DNA from: Seiridium cupressi
Taxonomy: Eukaryota > Ascomycota > Sordariomycetes > Amphisphaeriales > Sporocadaceae
NCBI GenBank assembly: GCA_036674765.1
Contig: JARVKI010000097.1
Location: 62,001-126,000 of the forward strand
DNA length: 64,000 nt
Direction: 5' to 3'
The notes under the pieces are model-generated. The model was given only the letters and a program-made list of their open reading frames with translations, was not told the origin of the DNA and did not search any database. Position 1 is the first letter of the stretch, and the number at the start of each line of letters is the position of its first letter. Below, one piece after another: positions 33,907 through 45,160 of this stretch. The position numbers were made by a program, and so were the translations under genes.

Positions 33907-35059
33907 TCAGCGGCTGCTGTCTTTCCTATTGAGCTTGCGCATTACAGATCTGGAGTATCTTGTGTTACCACTTGATCCATCGCCGCGCTCCAGGTCAACA
34001 TCAGTCCCGTTTGACGAGGGGTCTGGTCCGAATGTCCCTGCTGGCAGTACCTCGAAGCCGGCATTCACTCTTCTTGACGCCCGGTTGACATGGGTTTCGC
34101 CAGAATAGGAACGAGCAGGCGGTGCCATGACTGGAGTCTGCGCCCCGGTTGGCAGTTTGAATGACGATGCGTCGCTTGCTTGTCTTGTTCGTCCGCCCTC
34201 GGGCGTCGTAAAGGGGTTCTCGGGCGACCCCTGTGGAGAGGAGAAATACTCGTCTCGCTCCATCTTCATGAGATCGGGGAAGGGACTGGTCTTTCGCGTG
34301 TGCCCTCGGACGCTTGAGTTATGTGATGGGTTATACGCTTCCTCCGAAGAGCTGGATGTCCGCTCTTTCTGCGATGACGGCTGCGTCATGGGAGGTAATC
34401 TCGAAAACGACGATCTTGGCACGTATGTCTGTAGCGCAGGACGTTCCAGGGGAGTTCCCTCAAGTTGGCTAAGGGACTCGGCATTGAATGCCTCATAGGC
34501 TCGAGCTGATGATCGTCTAGGTGCGTGTTTGGGTCTGTATGTCGACTGTGCGCCAATGGCAGGTGACCTTGGTGGCGAGGAGCTCGACTCGAATACACTG
34601 GACGAAGGACTGTGGTATGGGGACAGGCTGACACTCTCTGATACCACCTTCGACTTTCCCTTAGGCTCGGGGTCAGATGTTGACGTAAACGATGAGGCAC
34701 CAATGAGTGTATGCGAGTTCGGTGTGCCTGGTCTTGAGATCCAGATGCCGTCCACCTCGATGCCGCTCTGAATTGCTCGCACGCCGAAAGGTATCTCGGG
34801 ACGCTTGCGCACGGGGATTCCAGTCTTCTCTATCTCCGTCATCCTCGACTTCTTTTCTTCGTCAAGTTGTTCATGCTTTCGAACCGACTTATTAATCCAC
34901 CAGAGTTTGCCAAGGCCGGCAAAAAAGACGAGGACGATCGAGCAAGCAAGGACCTTGACGCTGTTAGTTCATTGGCAAAGGGGAGAACGCGGATGTTTGA
35001 CGTACAAAAGTCATTTGTTGCCATAGCTGCCAATTTGTGAAAAAGTCGATTCCCAACAT
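33907..35059 (-). CDS. Uncharacterised single-pass membrane protein with a disordered tail
   Basis: Exon 1 (35059..35006, 18 codons) and exon 2 (34953..33907) flank a 52-nt intron with a GTACGT donor and a CTAAC branch point; the product is about 366 aa. The splice joins MLGIDFFTNWQLWQQMTF to VLACSIVLVFFAGLGKLWWI, making one N-terminal membrane anchor split by the intron. A charged region follows (RKHEQLDEEKKSRMTEIEK), then a short conserved-looking block (RPEIPFGVRAIQSGIEVDGI), then about 280 residues rich in Ser, Pro and Thr that look disordered and phosphorylatable. I do not recognise a family. The layout suggests an ER or plasma-membrane anchored cytoplasmic protein. Confidence 0.75.
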
Positions 35060-38000
35060 TATGAATTGTGGACAGCAACAGTGTGGGAGGTATCGAAGGG
35101 AAAAGCGGGCACAATGGCTTTTAAAGAGCTCCAGCTCGAAGTGCTTCTAAAATGTTGGTTCAAGATTGTTGAACACGGTAGCGAAAGTAGATATAAATTT
35201 GTGGCTATGATGTAATTCTGGAACTTCGGCGTACGAGCAGTAGTCGTCCAAAAGTACAGGCGGAAGGTCCGATCGTTGAACGAGAACTGTTAAGCGCCGG
35301 GGTGGATACGAAGCAGCTGCGAGGTGTTTGTGTTCGGTGAGGCTTGGATGTACGAGCTTTGTGTTTGAAGCTCAAGGATCTCTAGGACCTTATCTCGCTG
35401 AGTGACCAGGGCACCAGGCCGTTCTTGACTCGACACGAACTTCTTAAGAGAGGACTGGGACCCAAGTGAAGCCGATAATTTCTGGTTGCTAGGTTTTTTT
35501 AAGATGATCTTTGACAGGCCTGCTGCAGGATCCAGATCGAATGTCCTATAGTCTTGTACACCCTAGCAGCTCGGAAGGGTGAATCTAGAACCAGCTATGG
35601 TTGATATTATTGTCCCGGCTCGGAGTAAACGGCCAGAGCTACGCGAGGCTATTGAAAAAAAGCAACAGGGGAAGAAAAAAAAGGTACGGGAATATTAATT
35701 GCTGGCCGCGTAGAGGTTGTGTTGCAGAGCGTCAATAGACCAGAAGAAGTGAATATAGCCGGAGCAGGTCCCAGGGTTAGCGGCACGTTCTCGAACGAGG
35801 GGACAGGATCAAAGGGATCGAATCAAACAGCGAGTGACAAACAAAACGAAGGTGAGATATGAACAGACTCTGTTTCCTGTTTGGATTTGCCTGGCGGTCG
35901 GACGGAACCACGGGGGTTTTGTATAAGACAACATGCAAGGCGGCTAGCAGCAGCACTACAGGGCCACAAGCTGGGACCATTTTGGGATGAGAGGCAAGTT
36001 AGCTATTTCAAACTTACTAAAACTCTTGCGGTGGTCCCAAGGGCGCTTGTCGATCTCGTCCCGAATAGAGAGTCCTTGCGCAAGAGGACGTGCTGCTCGG
36101 CGTTGCATCAGAGTGCCTTTTCTTCGTGAACGAGGGTATCCACAAACTAGAGACGAAAGCCGGAGCAAATCGCAAACCCAGGATGACCTGGATAGTCGGC
36201 CTGGGCACGGTGTTATGGCGACATTAAACCCTGTGTTACCTGTGCGACAGTGACAAGTCGCTAGAGCGGCTAAACCCATCAGATTACGTGTGTACCTAGG
36301 TAGGTAGGCAGGCATCTTGCCGACATTGATGGCAGGGCACAGCCAGAATAGAAGCATCCATAACTTCACCCGGAAGCCTCCAAACAGTTCTTTGGGTCGA
36401 GCGAGGCATGCAGTGATGCCTGTCCATTAGCACCACAAACGCACTTCATGCGCTCTGCTGGCAATAGGCGCGGCGAGACGAGGCCGTCAGGTCCTTGCAG
36501 CATCGTTGATCTTCGCATTGCCCGTTGTGACTTCGCGTTGCAGTCACGAACATCAACTGAATACGAGCCACACATTGACGAAAAAAGGCGGGGCGCCTTC
36601 TGCAGCGTTGACTAGCATGTCGGAAGATTAATTAGCATCCAAGCTACGAGGTCTGCCCGTGCGGGTGGCTCCATCTAGCGCCAGGGCCCCATTTCGCTGC
36701 TTCAGGTATGACTTCTTTACCTGGCTCGATGGCGACTGTGTCGTACCTCAATTCGACCTTGGAAATATTGAATCTCAGGCTGGGCCGAGTCGGCAGACCG
36801 TCAGTACATCCCGTCCCGGCAAAAATGTCACGGACCGGCTAGTGCTGAAGGCTCAATAGAAGAAGTAGCAATCAGAAGTCGTTGCTGCAGTTTCTAGAAC
36901 AAATACAGAATAAAGGGCTTACGACAGTAACCGGATTTCAGCCCTACCTGGGTCGGCAGATGCTGGCATATCCAATATTACGCCCTCGCGATAACACGAG
37001 CCAATTTTGATCCTTCCGTTATCCTGAATCGGAAGCATTCCCTGATCCTGCAGGAAATTTGCAGTTTGGACATGCTCCTAGTCAGGAACAGCTTGAACTT
37101 CGTTTTTCTAGCTACTTCTAGCTTCACCGTTCGCGCCGTTTCAACATACGTTTGCCTCTTGGCAGCGAACCCCGGGACCAAAGCTGGCGCTGCAGGATGC
37201 ACCACCCATGGCCATGGGTCGCAGGCTGGAACGTTAGATCCCGAACGATCATCCTCGGATCTTGCTATGACCCTGTCGTTCCTGGATCGCTCCGCTTCCC
37301 GTGTGGGGCGTCATCGTGGAGGCTCTTGTGAGGTCCACGAGGTCCGCCGTTGAACTCAATCTGTTACTTAGACTACTTGACGCCGCCTGCGTAGTTTCGA
37401 TGCTACAAGGTCGCACGAGCTAACACTAAGTAGTCTAGTGATCAGTCTCCCTATGGCCGGATTGATGATGAAATCGTATTCATAGCGGGATATCCCAATC
37501 CGTAGTCGCCTGTATGTGAGTCCTCTATGCAGCCTTACTTTTGCTGTTTTCAGCTAACCCATGGTCATTGTGCACAACCATAGTCGACTGTCTCTCTCCA
37601 TCGTGCATGAATACGCTCTTCATCGCCATATTTGTCATCCTGAAGGCTGAATTAATTGTATCTTTAGCCTTAATTAGATGTTACGCTATTTCTAGGAATC
37701 TAGTGTGCTATTATTCTCTCCTCCAACTACTGCCAGCTGCATCGCCGTATTTATTCCTGTTTCGTTCTCTTCTATTTTAGCGTACTAAAGGTAGGCCTCA
37801 CTATATCAGGCGAGTAAGTTGCCACCTCACTGCTTCATACAGTAGATTATGGCATGGCGGAGGGACATCTAGAGCCAGGCTATTAATAGTTATATATCCT
37901 TCAACGTCTCTACCCATGGTGCTCTACTGTCTTCATAATCATATAACTACATATCACCTGGGTCCATTTGCTAAAACCTTCGCCGAGACTTATATTCATT

Positions 38001-40612
38001 CTCCAGGGCTTCTAGATCGCAGTGGAGCATCCTAAGTCTGGCGCCGTTCCTGGTTCCCATCTGCTTATCAGAGTGTGCCAGTGTCGTCGCTCGGCGTGAT
38101 TCGATAGTAAATGTTTTTTGGGCGTTAGGTTCGTATCAATGGTGTCGCCTTTTCCCGAGTCTACCTGACATGAGAACTTACGATTCGAGGATACCAAGGT
38201 ATACTCCTAGGCGTTTGACTTGTGACGCCTTAATCACCAGCTCCCAGGTCTCTGCAAGGCTATAATTTCTCTGTCAAGCACCTACACGACCATCTTTCTC
38301 GAGCGAGCATACTAAGTTATTCTTTCGAGAACACCATTGCCTAATACTAGCACTCTTTACGAGAATCCGTCAATTGTGAGCTGAACTATCAGAAGTCTAT
38401 ATGACCCTGATTCCATGTGAGAAGTGCCCTGGGGGACTGCACCATTCGACTTGCTTCCTGGCATCATTGAATGATTCGTAGTACACTGAAAAGCGGGAAT
38501 GTCTTGTAATCATGACTGTCTATCTAGATTCTTCCAGTAGCCACGTTGTAGGACCACCCTCTTCCGCTGATCGATCGCCACGATGCAATCATGTAAACGG
38601 CACCTTTTGGTAGCCCTAGGCGACTGTCTTGTCTCCAGAATACATGACTTTACGTCTTCCGGAGGTTTCCTGCAACGAATGGCCCTTATTAGAATGCTGG
38701 TCCAGTGGCTAGTTCTCTGATGCGACATCCAACTTTGTAGTAGGAAGGCACATATCTGTACTCGACACGCGGCTAGAACTTGAGCTCCCTACTTCTCTCC
38801 TTATAATAGTGGCTATGTGAGTAGTGCTACTTAGTAGACATGTAGAAATTCCAAGTCATATAATTTATGATTGGACTTGACAATGGCGCCTAAAATTAAC
38901 ATTAGAGTTTGATGCAGTTTAGTAAAACTCTACCAATGCCTGGCAACCTGGTTCCAAAGCCCACGGGAAAGCCCGCATAAACAACATCAGCTTACATGGT
39001 CACATGTCAAAAGACGTAAGACTAATTGGGGCCGACAAACAATAGATCTTCTTCGAGCAGTATAGGAGTATGCATTGTGCTAGGGAGACCAGAGTTGGTA
39101 CGATCGTCTATCCTAAGCACAGTATATATAGTCGCCAATGCACACCAACGAAAAATATATATACACTCGAAATGCCCGCGGTAGACAACATTACGTACAT
39201 GACTTTCACTATCACGACGACACAATTTTCCCATGGTCTATTATTGGAATTTGCCGAATCTGTCGCCAGCCGCAACCTGGCAATTAAGCTTTGCTCCTTG
39301 ACGGGTCTAGTATAGTCGCAAATCATGACGTCAAGGCACTGAGGTGTGCTCCCTGTGTGGTATCGCGTAACTAAACCTTTACTCTTGCCATCGAAGGTGG
39401 TTTGCGCCAGAATAGAAAGAACGAAAGCGTGAAATGAGTATGTTCGAATAGATCAAAGGCACCACAATGAGAAAGCCGAGTCAGACTGCCATGCGGGGTT
39501 AATGCGTTGTGTCGAATGGGATGACAATAGGAAGGGATGGATTGTGGACGCGGTGAAGGGCTTGTGGCTGCGATACCAGGGCTGTACAAGCCAGTCTCAC
39601 CATGTCAGTAACTTGTCTGGCCACAGTTGGTCGAGATCGGGCGATGCTGTCGTCAAAGGCGAATAGCGACCAGGGCCGAGTAAATTGTGCATGTATTGCT
39701 GCAGCGAGCGGCCGCAGCTAGAATGCAACGAGAACTCCCGAGAACGTCTTCCTAGGGGAAAGCTTTCCCAATAATGAGTAATGCACACAACCCGGGAGGG
39801 CGAGATTCCGGCTCTCTCGGATGCAGGGCAATCGACGGTGCAAGCCTGATTGTTGAAATCTGACGAAAAGTCGATCCTGTAGCTCGCATATCGATGCAGG
39901 TCCGGAGGCCGAGGATTGCCAATAACGGAACTGGAGCGGGCGCTTGGCCTCCCCGGAATGGTGTGAAAACTTGATCATCACCTTGCGCGCTGCCCTTCCG
40001 AGTCATTCCCCCGCAAAAGCTCTGCCGCAGCGGGTTTAGTTGATTGGCAAATGGTGGTGCCAACGGGTACACCTAGCGCTGCGTTGTACTGGCGGTGTTG
40101 CTCCTCCTGCATGCTATGCAGCTATCCCATGCCACTTGGCAGCCCGACACAGATCCTTGGAACGAGGCTTTTTGTAATTGTGGCCGCTTGGCGTCCAAAA
40201 GTCGAGGTCCCAGAGATCGGTCGCACTGCCCGCTACCCACCTGATCGTCGCTTCCTATTAGGTGGTGCCATTGGGTGGTTGTGGTTTGTCCGCTGGGTCG
40301 TGGAATTTGGAATGTGGATGGTTGGGGGATTTGCATGTAGATGTCACTTACCACTTGCACTCCCAATTGAAATCTTGATCTCTGCATTCTTCATATCAGT
40401 CTTTGAGCCCCGGCACTACTCGGCCTACCTTATAGCCAACCTCAATAAGCGATTGACGGCGCCATTAACCCAACCCCTTGGCTTGCGTCCGTCTATTTTC
40501 GCCCTCGTTTCGAGTTCCCAACGCCATCCACTGGAAAACAGAACCCACAGTAATAACTCCAGAACCCAGCGCCTCGCTTGAATTTGCACAAATCCGTTGC
40601 ATCCCGCCCACC
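35060..40612. other. 5.5 kb stretch without a supportable gene
   Basis: All open frames here are short, overlap each other on both strands and show no domain. The part from about 37380 to 39330 looks different from its surroundings, with many TAG, CTA and TAA triplets in every frame and more A+T, which fits decayed or mutated repetitive DNA; I cannot identify an element. A short GGTA-type simple repeat lies near 36293-36310. The last 500 nt before 40613 are probably the promoter and leader of the next gene. Confidence 0.5.
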
Positions 40613-41575
40613 ATGCCGATTCGGAACCCCTTCGCCAGGAGAGTCGGCAACGACGAGAACTTGCGCCCAGAGTTATTATCTGCGAATGATGCGTCGCACC
40701 CAGGATTCGAACGAGTCGACACCGTTGGGTCTAAGGCTTCGTCTGCTCTGAGCATTCGCAGCGCTAAGAGCCATGATAATGGCGATTACAAGATGAGCGG
40801 TATGCGCAACCCATCGATGCGCCGGCAATGTCGGATTGCCTGAAATGTCTTGAATCATGCCCAAGAAGATGCTGACCTGTCGCCTGCCTTTTAGTTGTCA
40901 ACGACAGTGGTGTATATCTGCCTGTACGTCTCGCTAATAAGTATACTCTGACTGCGCACGATGCAGATTGCTGACAGCACGCCAGCCTTCCCCCGTTGAA
41001 GAGAAGGGACTGTGGCCGCGACGCCCAGCGCTCCCCACGAGGACTTCAATGGATACTCGGAGCAGCATTGGTGAAATCGAACACTTTTCCATTTCGCGGG
41101 AGTCATTTGATTCCTACCGACGCTCTTTCGTATGTCGACCACCCCAGCGAGCACGCATACCAATCATTTTGACGCAGCGACTAATTGAAGCGGATAGGAC
41201 ATCACGGCAAAATCCCCTATAGTTCACGATATACCTTCACGATCAAGCTTGGACTCGGCTCGGTTCCCCCGCATGCCGAGGACTTCCGTCAGAGACCGCT
41301 CCTTCGACAGGGAACCACCCACAGCAGAAGAAGGATTTGAGGACGTCGGTCTGCATGACGAAACCAACAAACAGCAGCAATCTCAAACACAAGCGCCCAA
41401 GAAGAGAAGCCTTTTTGCGCGATTCGGGGATTCGCAGGAGCCGAACACACACGGCCAGGGCATGTCCCGGTTCATTCCAGGACGGAAGCGAGCACAGAGC
41501 GGCCAAGGCGCAGAACTGGGTAGCATGGACAGGCCGAATACGTCACATTCAAACGAAGGCCAAGATATGCAATAG
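40613..41575 (+). CDS. Small uncharacterised, probably disordered protein
   Basis: Three exons, 40613..40799, 40978..41129 and 41198..41575, give about 238 aa. The 178-nt intron 1 has a GTATGC donor and a GACAG acceptor; intron 2 is 68 nt with a GTATGT donor, CTAAT and GATAG. The protein begins MPIRNPFARRVGNDENLRPE and continues with ARQPSPVEEKGLWPRRPAL, SIGEIEHFSISRESFDSYRR and PKKRSLFARFGDSQEP. It is rich in Arg and Ser and has no membrane segment or recognised domain. Continuous phase over two introns supports a real gene. The intron 1 acceptor was chosen because the earlier CAG at 40966 leads straight to a stop. Confidence 0.65.
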
Positions 41576-42351
41576 AGCAAGTCTTTCTTTTCTTCTCACG
41601 GTAATTGGTTTTGTCAAGGGGAGCCGCCAATAAACCCCACGGCGTATAGGTTGGATTCGGTCCGGCATCTAGGATATCCTCGGTGATGGCTCGCTCTGAG
41701 GAGGAGTATCATCATAGAGTCGTTCCTCCAGCACGACCAGTCACTCGCTCAGTCCATTCGTCTGAGCCTATGAAAGGAGAAGCTGGGTAAAATCCAGATT
41801 TGGCCACAAACTGGCCCTTTAGAGTACATACTGATAATGATAATGACACATGGATGGCCGAGCTGAAACCTGCAAGGGTTTCCCCGACTTTCGTTTACAA
41901 CGGCCTAGAGCTCCCGGCTTGACATCTGCATCATTTTTACTGGATGAAGCTCTAGGGCTTGAAATAGACATCCTCGCCTGACAAACATATGCACATTTGT
42001 AAGGCTAAGTGCCTAAGTATTCCACATACCCGGAGTCCCAGGCAATAGGTTCAGCCTTGTTAGCATTCATTGGAACCGCCCCGTAATGGCCACATGAGGG
42101 AGGCTACGACATACTGTAGCATCCGCAAATGTTATAGCCCCACGTTGAGTATTTCCACCCCGCCAACGCCAAGAGTTAAAATCTTATCGGGCCTGTTATC
42201 GAACTGATTTCCCGGAATTTTTCGACCTCAACTCCCAAAATCCGTCGCGATAAAACAAAACACGATAAAAGGTACCAAGCTTCTTCGGCCTCTTTGTGAA
42301 CACGCCGCATTCCACAGAACACGAAACACTGTTCGAGCTTGAGGCTTAACC
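41576..42351. other. Intergenic, upstream of ACL4
   Basis: About 775 nt, with no open frame worth calling on either strand. It contains the 3' region of the preceding gene and the ACL4 promoter. Confidence 0.5.
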
Positions 42352-43527
42352 ATGGGGAAGACACGCCCTGACAAAAAGAACAAAAAGAAAGGCGGCATCT
42401 CCCGCGCTGCCGAGAGCAACTCCAACAGCGAAAATGCCAAATCCATGTCGCCTTTATACCTGGTCTCCGTAGCCGAGGAGCTGGTGCAAGGCGGCCATCC
42501 GGCCGACGCCCTAACCATTTGCAAGCAGGCTCTCGATGCATCGCAGCCTAGCAGCGACGGCGCCTTGGCCTCCCTCAACCTTCTCGGCCAGATCAACCTG
42601 GAGCTCGGCGACTTCGATTCCGCGAGATCCTACTTTTTGCGTGCCGTGGCGATGGACCAGGATGGGTCGCGCAGCGAAGAGGTTGGCGGCGGGCCGGAGA
42701 AGTTCCTGTGCCTCGCACAGCTGAGTGAGGAGGGCGGAATGGACAGCGTACGGTGGTTCGAGAAGGGCGCCAGCACTCTGAAGACGCAGATCCAGAAACT
42801 CGAAGAGGAGACGCAGAGGAGACGGACCGACGAGCAAGAGATGGCGCTGGACGAACTGAGGAGGAAAAACGCCATGTGTCTCTGCGCCGTAGCCGAGATT
42901 TACATGACGGATCTGTCGTGGGAGGCCGACGCAGAACAACGCTGCGAGGCGCTGGTCACGGAGGCGACCATGACGGCACCGGATTCGGCAGAGAGCTGGC
43001 AGACACTGGCCAACGTGAGAATCTCGCAGACTCGAATCGACGACGCAAAGGCAGCATTGCTGAGAAGCATGGAGATATGGAGGGATCTACCGACCGATGA
43101 TCCCAACGTTCCCGACTTCCCGAGCAGAGTCAGTCTTGCGAGATTGCTTATGGAAGTCGAGATGGAGCAGGAAGCTTTAGAGGTGCTGGAGCGCTTAGTC
43201 GGCGAGGACGATCACAGTGTCGAGGTCTGGTACCTTGGCGGCTGGGCTCTGTATGTCATGGGTGATAAGCAAAAAGGGGAGAAGACTGGCGAGGAGGACG
43301 AGTGGAAGATGAGCTGGATCTCGAGCCGGACGTGGCTGAACCAGTGCTTGACGCTTTTTAAGGACCAGGAGTACGAGGATGACAGATTGGGCGAGCACGC
43401 CAATGAGCTTCTAGCCGGTATTGCAAAAGAACTTGGCGAGCCGGTTCCCGGAGAAGAAGACGAAGACGAGGAGGAGGGAGACTGGGAAGACGACGATGCC
43501 GACGAAGATGATGAGATGGAGGACTAG
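42352..43527 (+). CDS. ACL4: TPR chaperone of ribosomal protein L4 (Acl4-like)
   Basis: A single exon encodes 391 aa. It starts with a Lys-rich stretch (MGKTRPDKKNKKKGG), continues with TPR-type helical pairs (ADALTICKQALDASQP, LASLNLLGQINLELGDFDSA, SAESWQTLANVRISQTRIDD, VEVWYLGGWALYVMGDKQKG) and ends in a strongly acidic tail of about 35 residues (EDEDEEEGDWEDDDADEDDE). Length, TPR fold and acidic tail match Acl4, which captures newly made uL4 (Rpl4) and delivers it to nuclear pre-60S particles. Other acidic-tailed TPR proteins exist, so the name is probable rather than certain. It neighbours GIR2 and PUF6, also ribosome-related. Confidence 0.82.
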   Translation: MGKTRPDKKNKKKGGISRAAESNSNSENAKSMSPLYLVSVAEELVQGGHPADALTICKQALDASQPSSDGALASLNLLGQINLELGDFDSARSYFLRAVAMDQDGSRSEEVGGGPEKFLCLAQLSEEGGMDSVRWFEKGASTLKTQIQKLEEETQRRRTDEQEMALDELRRKNAMCLCAVAEIYMTDLSWEADAEQRCEALVTEATMTAPDSAESWQTLANVRISQTRIDDAKAALLRSMEIWRDLPTDDPNVPDFPSRVSLARLLMEVEMEQEALEVLERLVGEDDHSVEVWYLGGWALYVMGDKQKGEKTGEEDEWKMSWISSRTWLNQCLTLFKDQEYEDDRLGEHANELLAGIAKELGEPVPGEEDEDEEEGDWEDDDADEDDEMED

Positions 43528-43937
43528 ATGCCGCTGACTTTGGGCCCGCTTTGTGCTGGGGCAGAGGCCACGGGGAATGACTCCTAAGAGTTCGATATAA
43601 TGAGATGGCGTTCGGTCTGGCATTTCAACGGCGTTTTGAGCCTAAAAAAGGGATGGATGCTTTTTTCAAGCTCAATAGATCATATGTGCTATTAACGCAC
43701 CAAATTGCATCTGCTATTTCTATTCGAAATGGCTCCCAAACGCCATGCAATGCACTTGATTCCAAGTTTCTCTTCCTCTTTTCAGCTGTTGTCCGCATTC
43801 ACCTGCATCCTGATCTAGTCAAACCCAGAACAGGATTGCAGAAACAGAGTCAACATACATTGCTTCTCTTCCTCCCGTCCTTATGGAAATCTGCGCCTCT
43901 GGTTTGCGCGTTTTTCGAACCACAATTTAACCTCGTC
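43528..43937. other. Convergent 3' region of ACL4 and GIR2
   Basis: About 410 nt between two stop codons. A 116-codon plus frame (43605..43955) is antisense to the GIR2 end and shows no domain. Nothing is called. Confidence 0.5.
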
Positions 43938-44699
43938 TTACGCGGCGACCTTTAGTCCCTCAACTCCTTCCGCCAAACCACCATCTTCCTCGTCGCCCTC
44001 CTCAACCTTACCCACCAGTCCTCTTTCCCAGAGCTGCTTGCCCGTCAACTTCTTCTCTTCCTTGACCCTGGACTTCTTCATCTCTGCGAGCCTCTCTTCC
44101 TCTGCCTTGATCCTCTCCTCCTCCATCTCCTTCAGGAACCCCTCGCGCCACTTGATAAACGTCTCAGGGTTCACCGGCGTGCCGTGGAACTTCTTGTTCT
44201 CTTCCCGTTCCGCCGCCAGCAGCACCTCCTCGTGTTTCTTTGCCGTCTCGGCCCGCCGGTCCAAGATCAGCTGCTCTGCGTTTTCTTTCAGGGTTGTGAC
44301 GAGGGTAAAGACCATAGCCATGCCTAGATTCTCCTGGATGGCTTCATCGAGACCCGAGAGCAGGGTTTCCCTGTCCGACGAGACGGAGAAATAAGGGTGT
44401 GTGATTGCGTTTTGCGGCGGAGATAAGTCCAGGTGTGGAGGTTCGTCTGGGTAAGAGTCCGGGTACCGTACGTGTAGGACCATTGTGGGAGGGTCGGCTG
44501 TGTCTGCTTCATCTTCGGGCAGGTCAAGGAGAATGGATATCCGATATTCGGTCTCGGATATGTCTAGGAAAGAGAAGATTAGTATAAGTCTAGGGAGAGT
44601 TGCCTGGTTTTTCAGAGGTGAGTGCGGCCTACCTGTGATTTCTTCCGGGAAAATAGAATCTAGGACTTCCCTCTCTTCTATCTGCTCTTCGCGCCCCAT
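43938..44699 (-). CDS. GIR2: RWD-domain protein, Gir2/RWDD1 family
   Basis: Exon 1 (44699..44633) and exon 2 (44563..43938) flank a 69-nt intron (44564..44632, GTAGGC donor, CCTAG acceptor), giving 230 aa. The RWD domain spans about residues 1-115: MGREEQIEEREVLDSIFPEE, then ISETEYRISILLDLPEDEAD, then LHVRYPDSYPDEPPHLDLSP. The C-terminal half is a charged coiled coil (EEERIKAEEERLAEMKKSRV) with the family-typical LTGKQLWERGLVGKVEEGDE. Gir2 binds Gcn1 and the Rbg2 (DRG) GTPase and links ribosome stalling to the Gcn2 stress response. The intron is a multiple of three without an in-frame stop, so the unspliced message would also read through (plus 23 residues). Confidence 0.88.
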   Translation of the reverse strand: MGREEQIEEREVLDSIFPEEITGRPHSPLKNQATLPRLILIFSFLDISETEYRISILLDLPEDEADTADPPTMVLHVRYPDSYPDEPPHLDLSPPQNAITHPYFSVSSDRETLLSGLDEAIQENLGMAMVFTLVTTLKENAEQLILDRRAETAKKHEEVLLAAEREENKKFHGTPVNPETFIKWREGFLKEMEEERIKAEEERLAEMKKSRVKEEKKLTGKQLWERGLVGKVEEGDEEDGGLAEGVEGLKVAA

Positions 44700-45160
44700 A
44701 CTGATCGGTGCTTTCTAGTGCTGTGAATAACCCACTGGAGTTCTATAGTGATGTTGTATAGTCGCACAGATTATAGTAACAGTGCGGGGCAGGTAATCCG
44801 AGGTCCTCAGGAGCCCCTGGTGCAAATGGACTGTGCAGATTCCCAGATGCTATCCTGCGCCCCCTTCAGTGAGAATTTATTTTCCTGATAGTATAAACTA
44901 GAATCGCGGAACTTGGGAACTTGCAGCTGGGCCAATGCAAGACATCTACATTCGCATGGCCGCAGCATTGAGAACCTCGCTGGGAAGTCATGGTGGGGTC
45001 GCCTAGAAAGGGTAAGCGCTGACTTCACCGCCCGGCAAATTCTCTAAAAATTTCGAGATTCCGCTAAACTTTTGGTACTGGAGCAGCGCTACAGAAGGCG
45101 CCTATCCGATCTGCCAGTGTAAAGGCACATCTCACTCAATTTTCAAGCCAATCTTTCACC
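44700..45160. other. Divergent promoter of GIR2 and PUF6
   Basis: About 460 nt between two start codons, containing an AAAAATTTC element about 110 nt before PUF6. Confidence 0.5.
45046..45054. promoter_or_regulatory. RRPE-like element upstream of PUF6
   Basis: AAAAATTTC resembles the core of the ribosomal-RNA-processing element (AAAAATTT) found before ribosome-biogenesis genes in ascomycete yeasts. PUF6 is such a gene, which makes the site plausible. The match is short and low in complexity, so this is a weak call. Confidence 0.25.

Noticed and set aside
37541..38197. Possible transposon protein remnants in short frames of the gene-poor region
   Set aside because: No reverse transcriptase, integrase or transposase motif could be recognised by eye, so no element is named.
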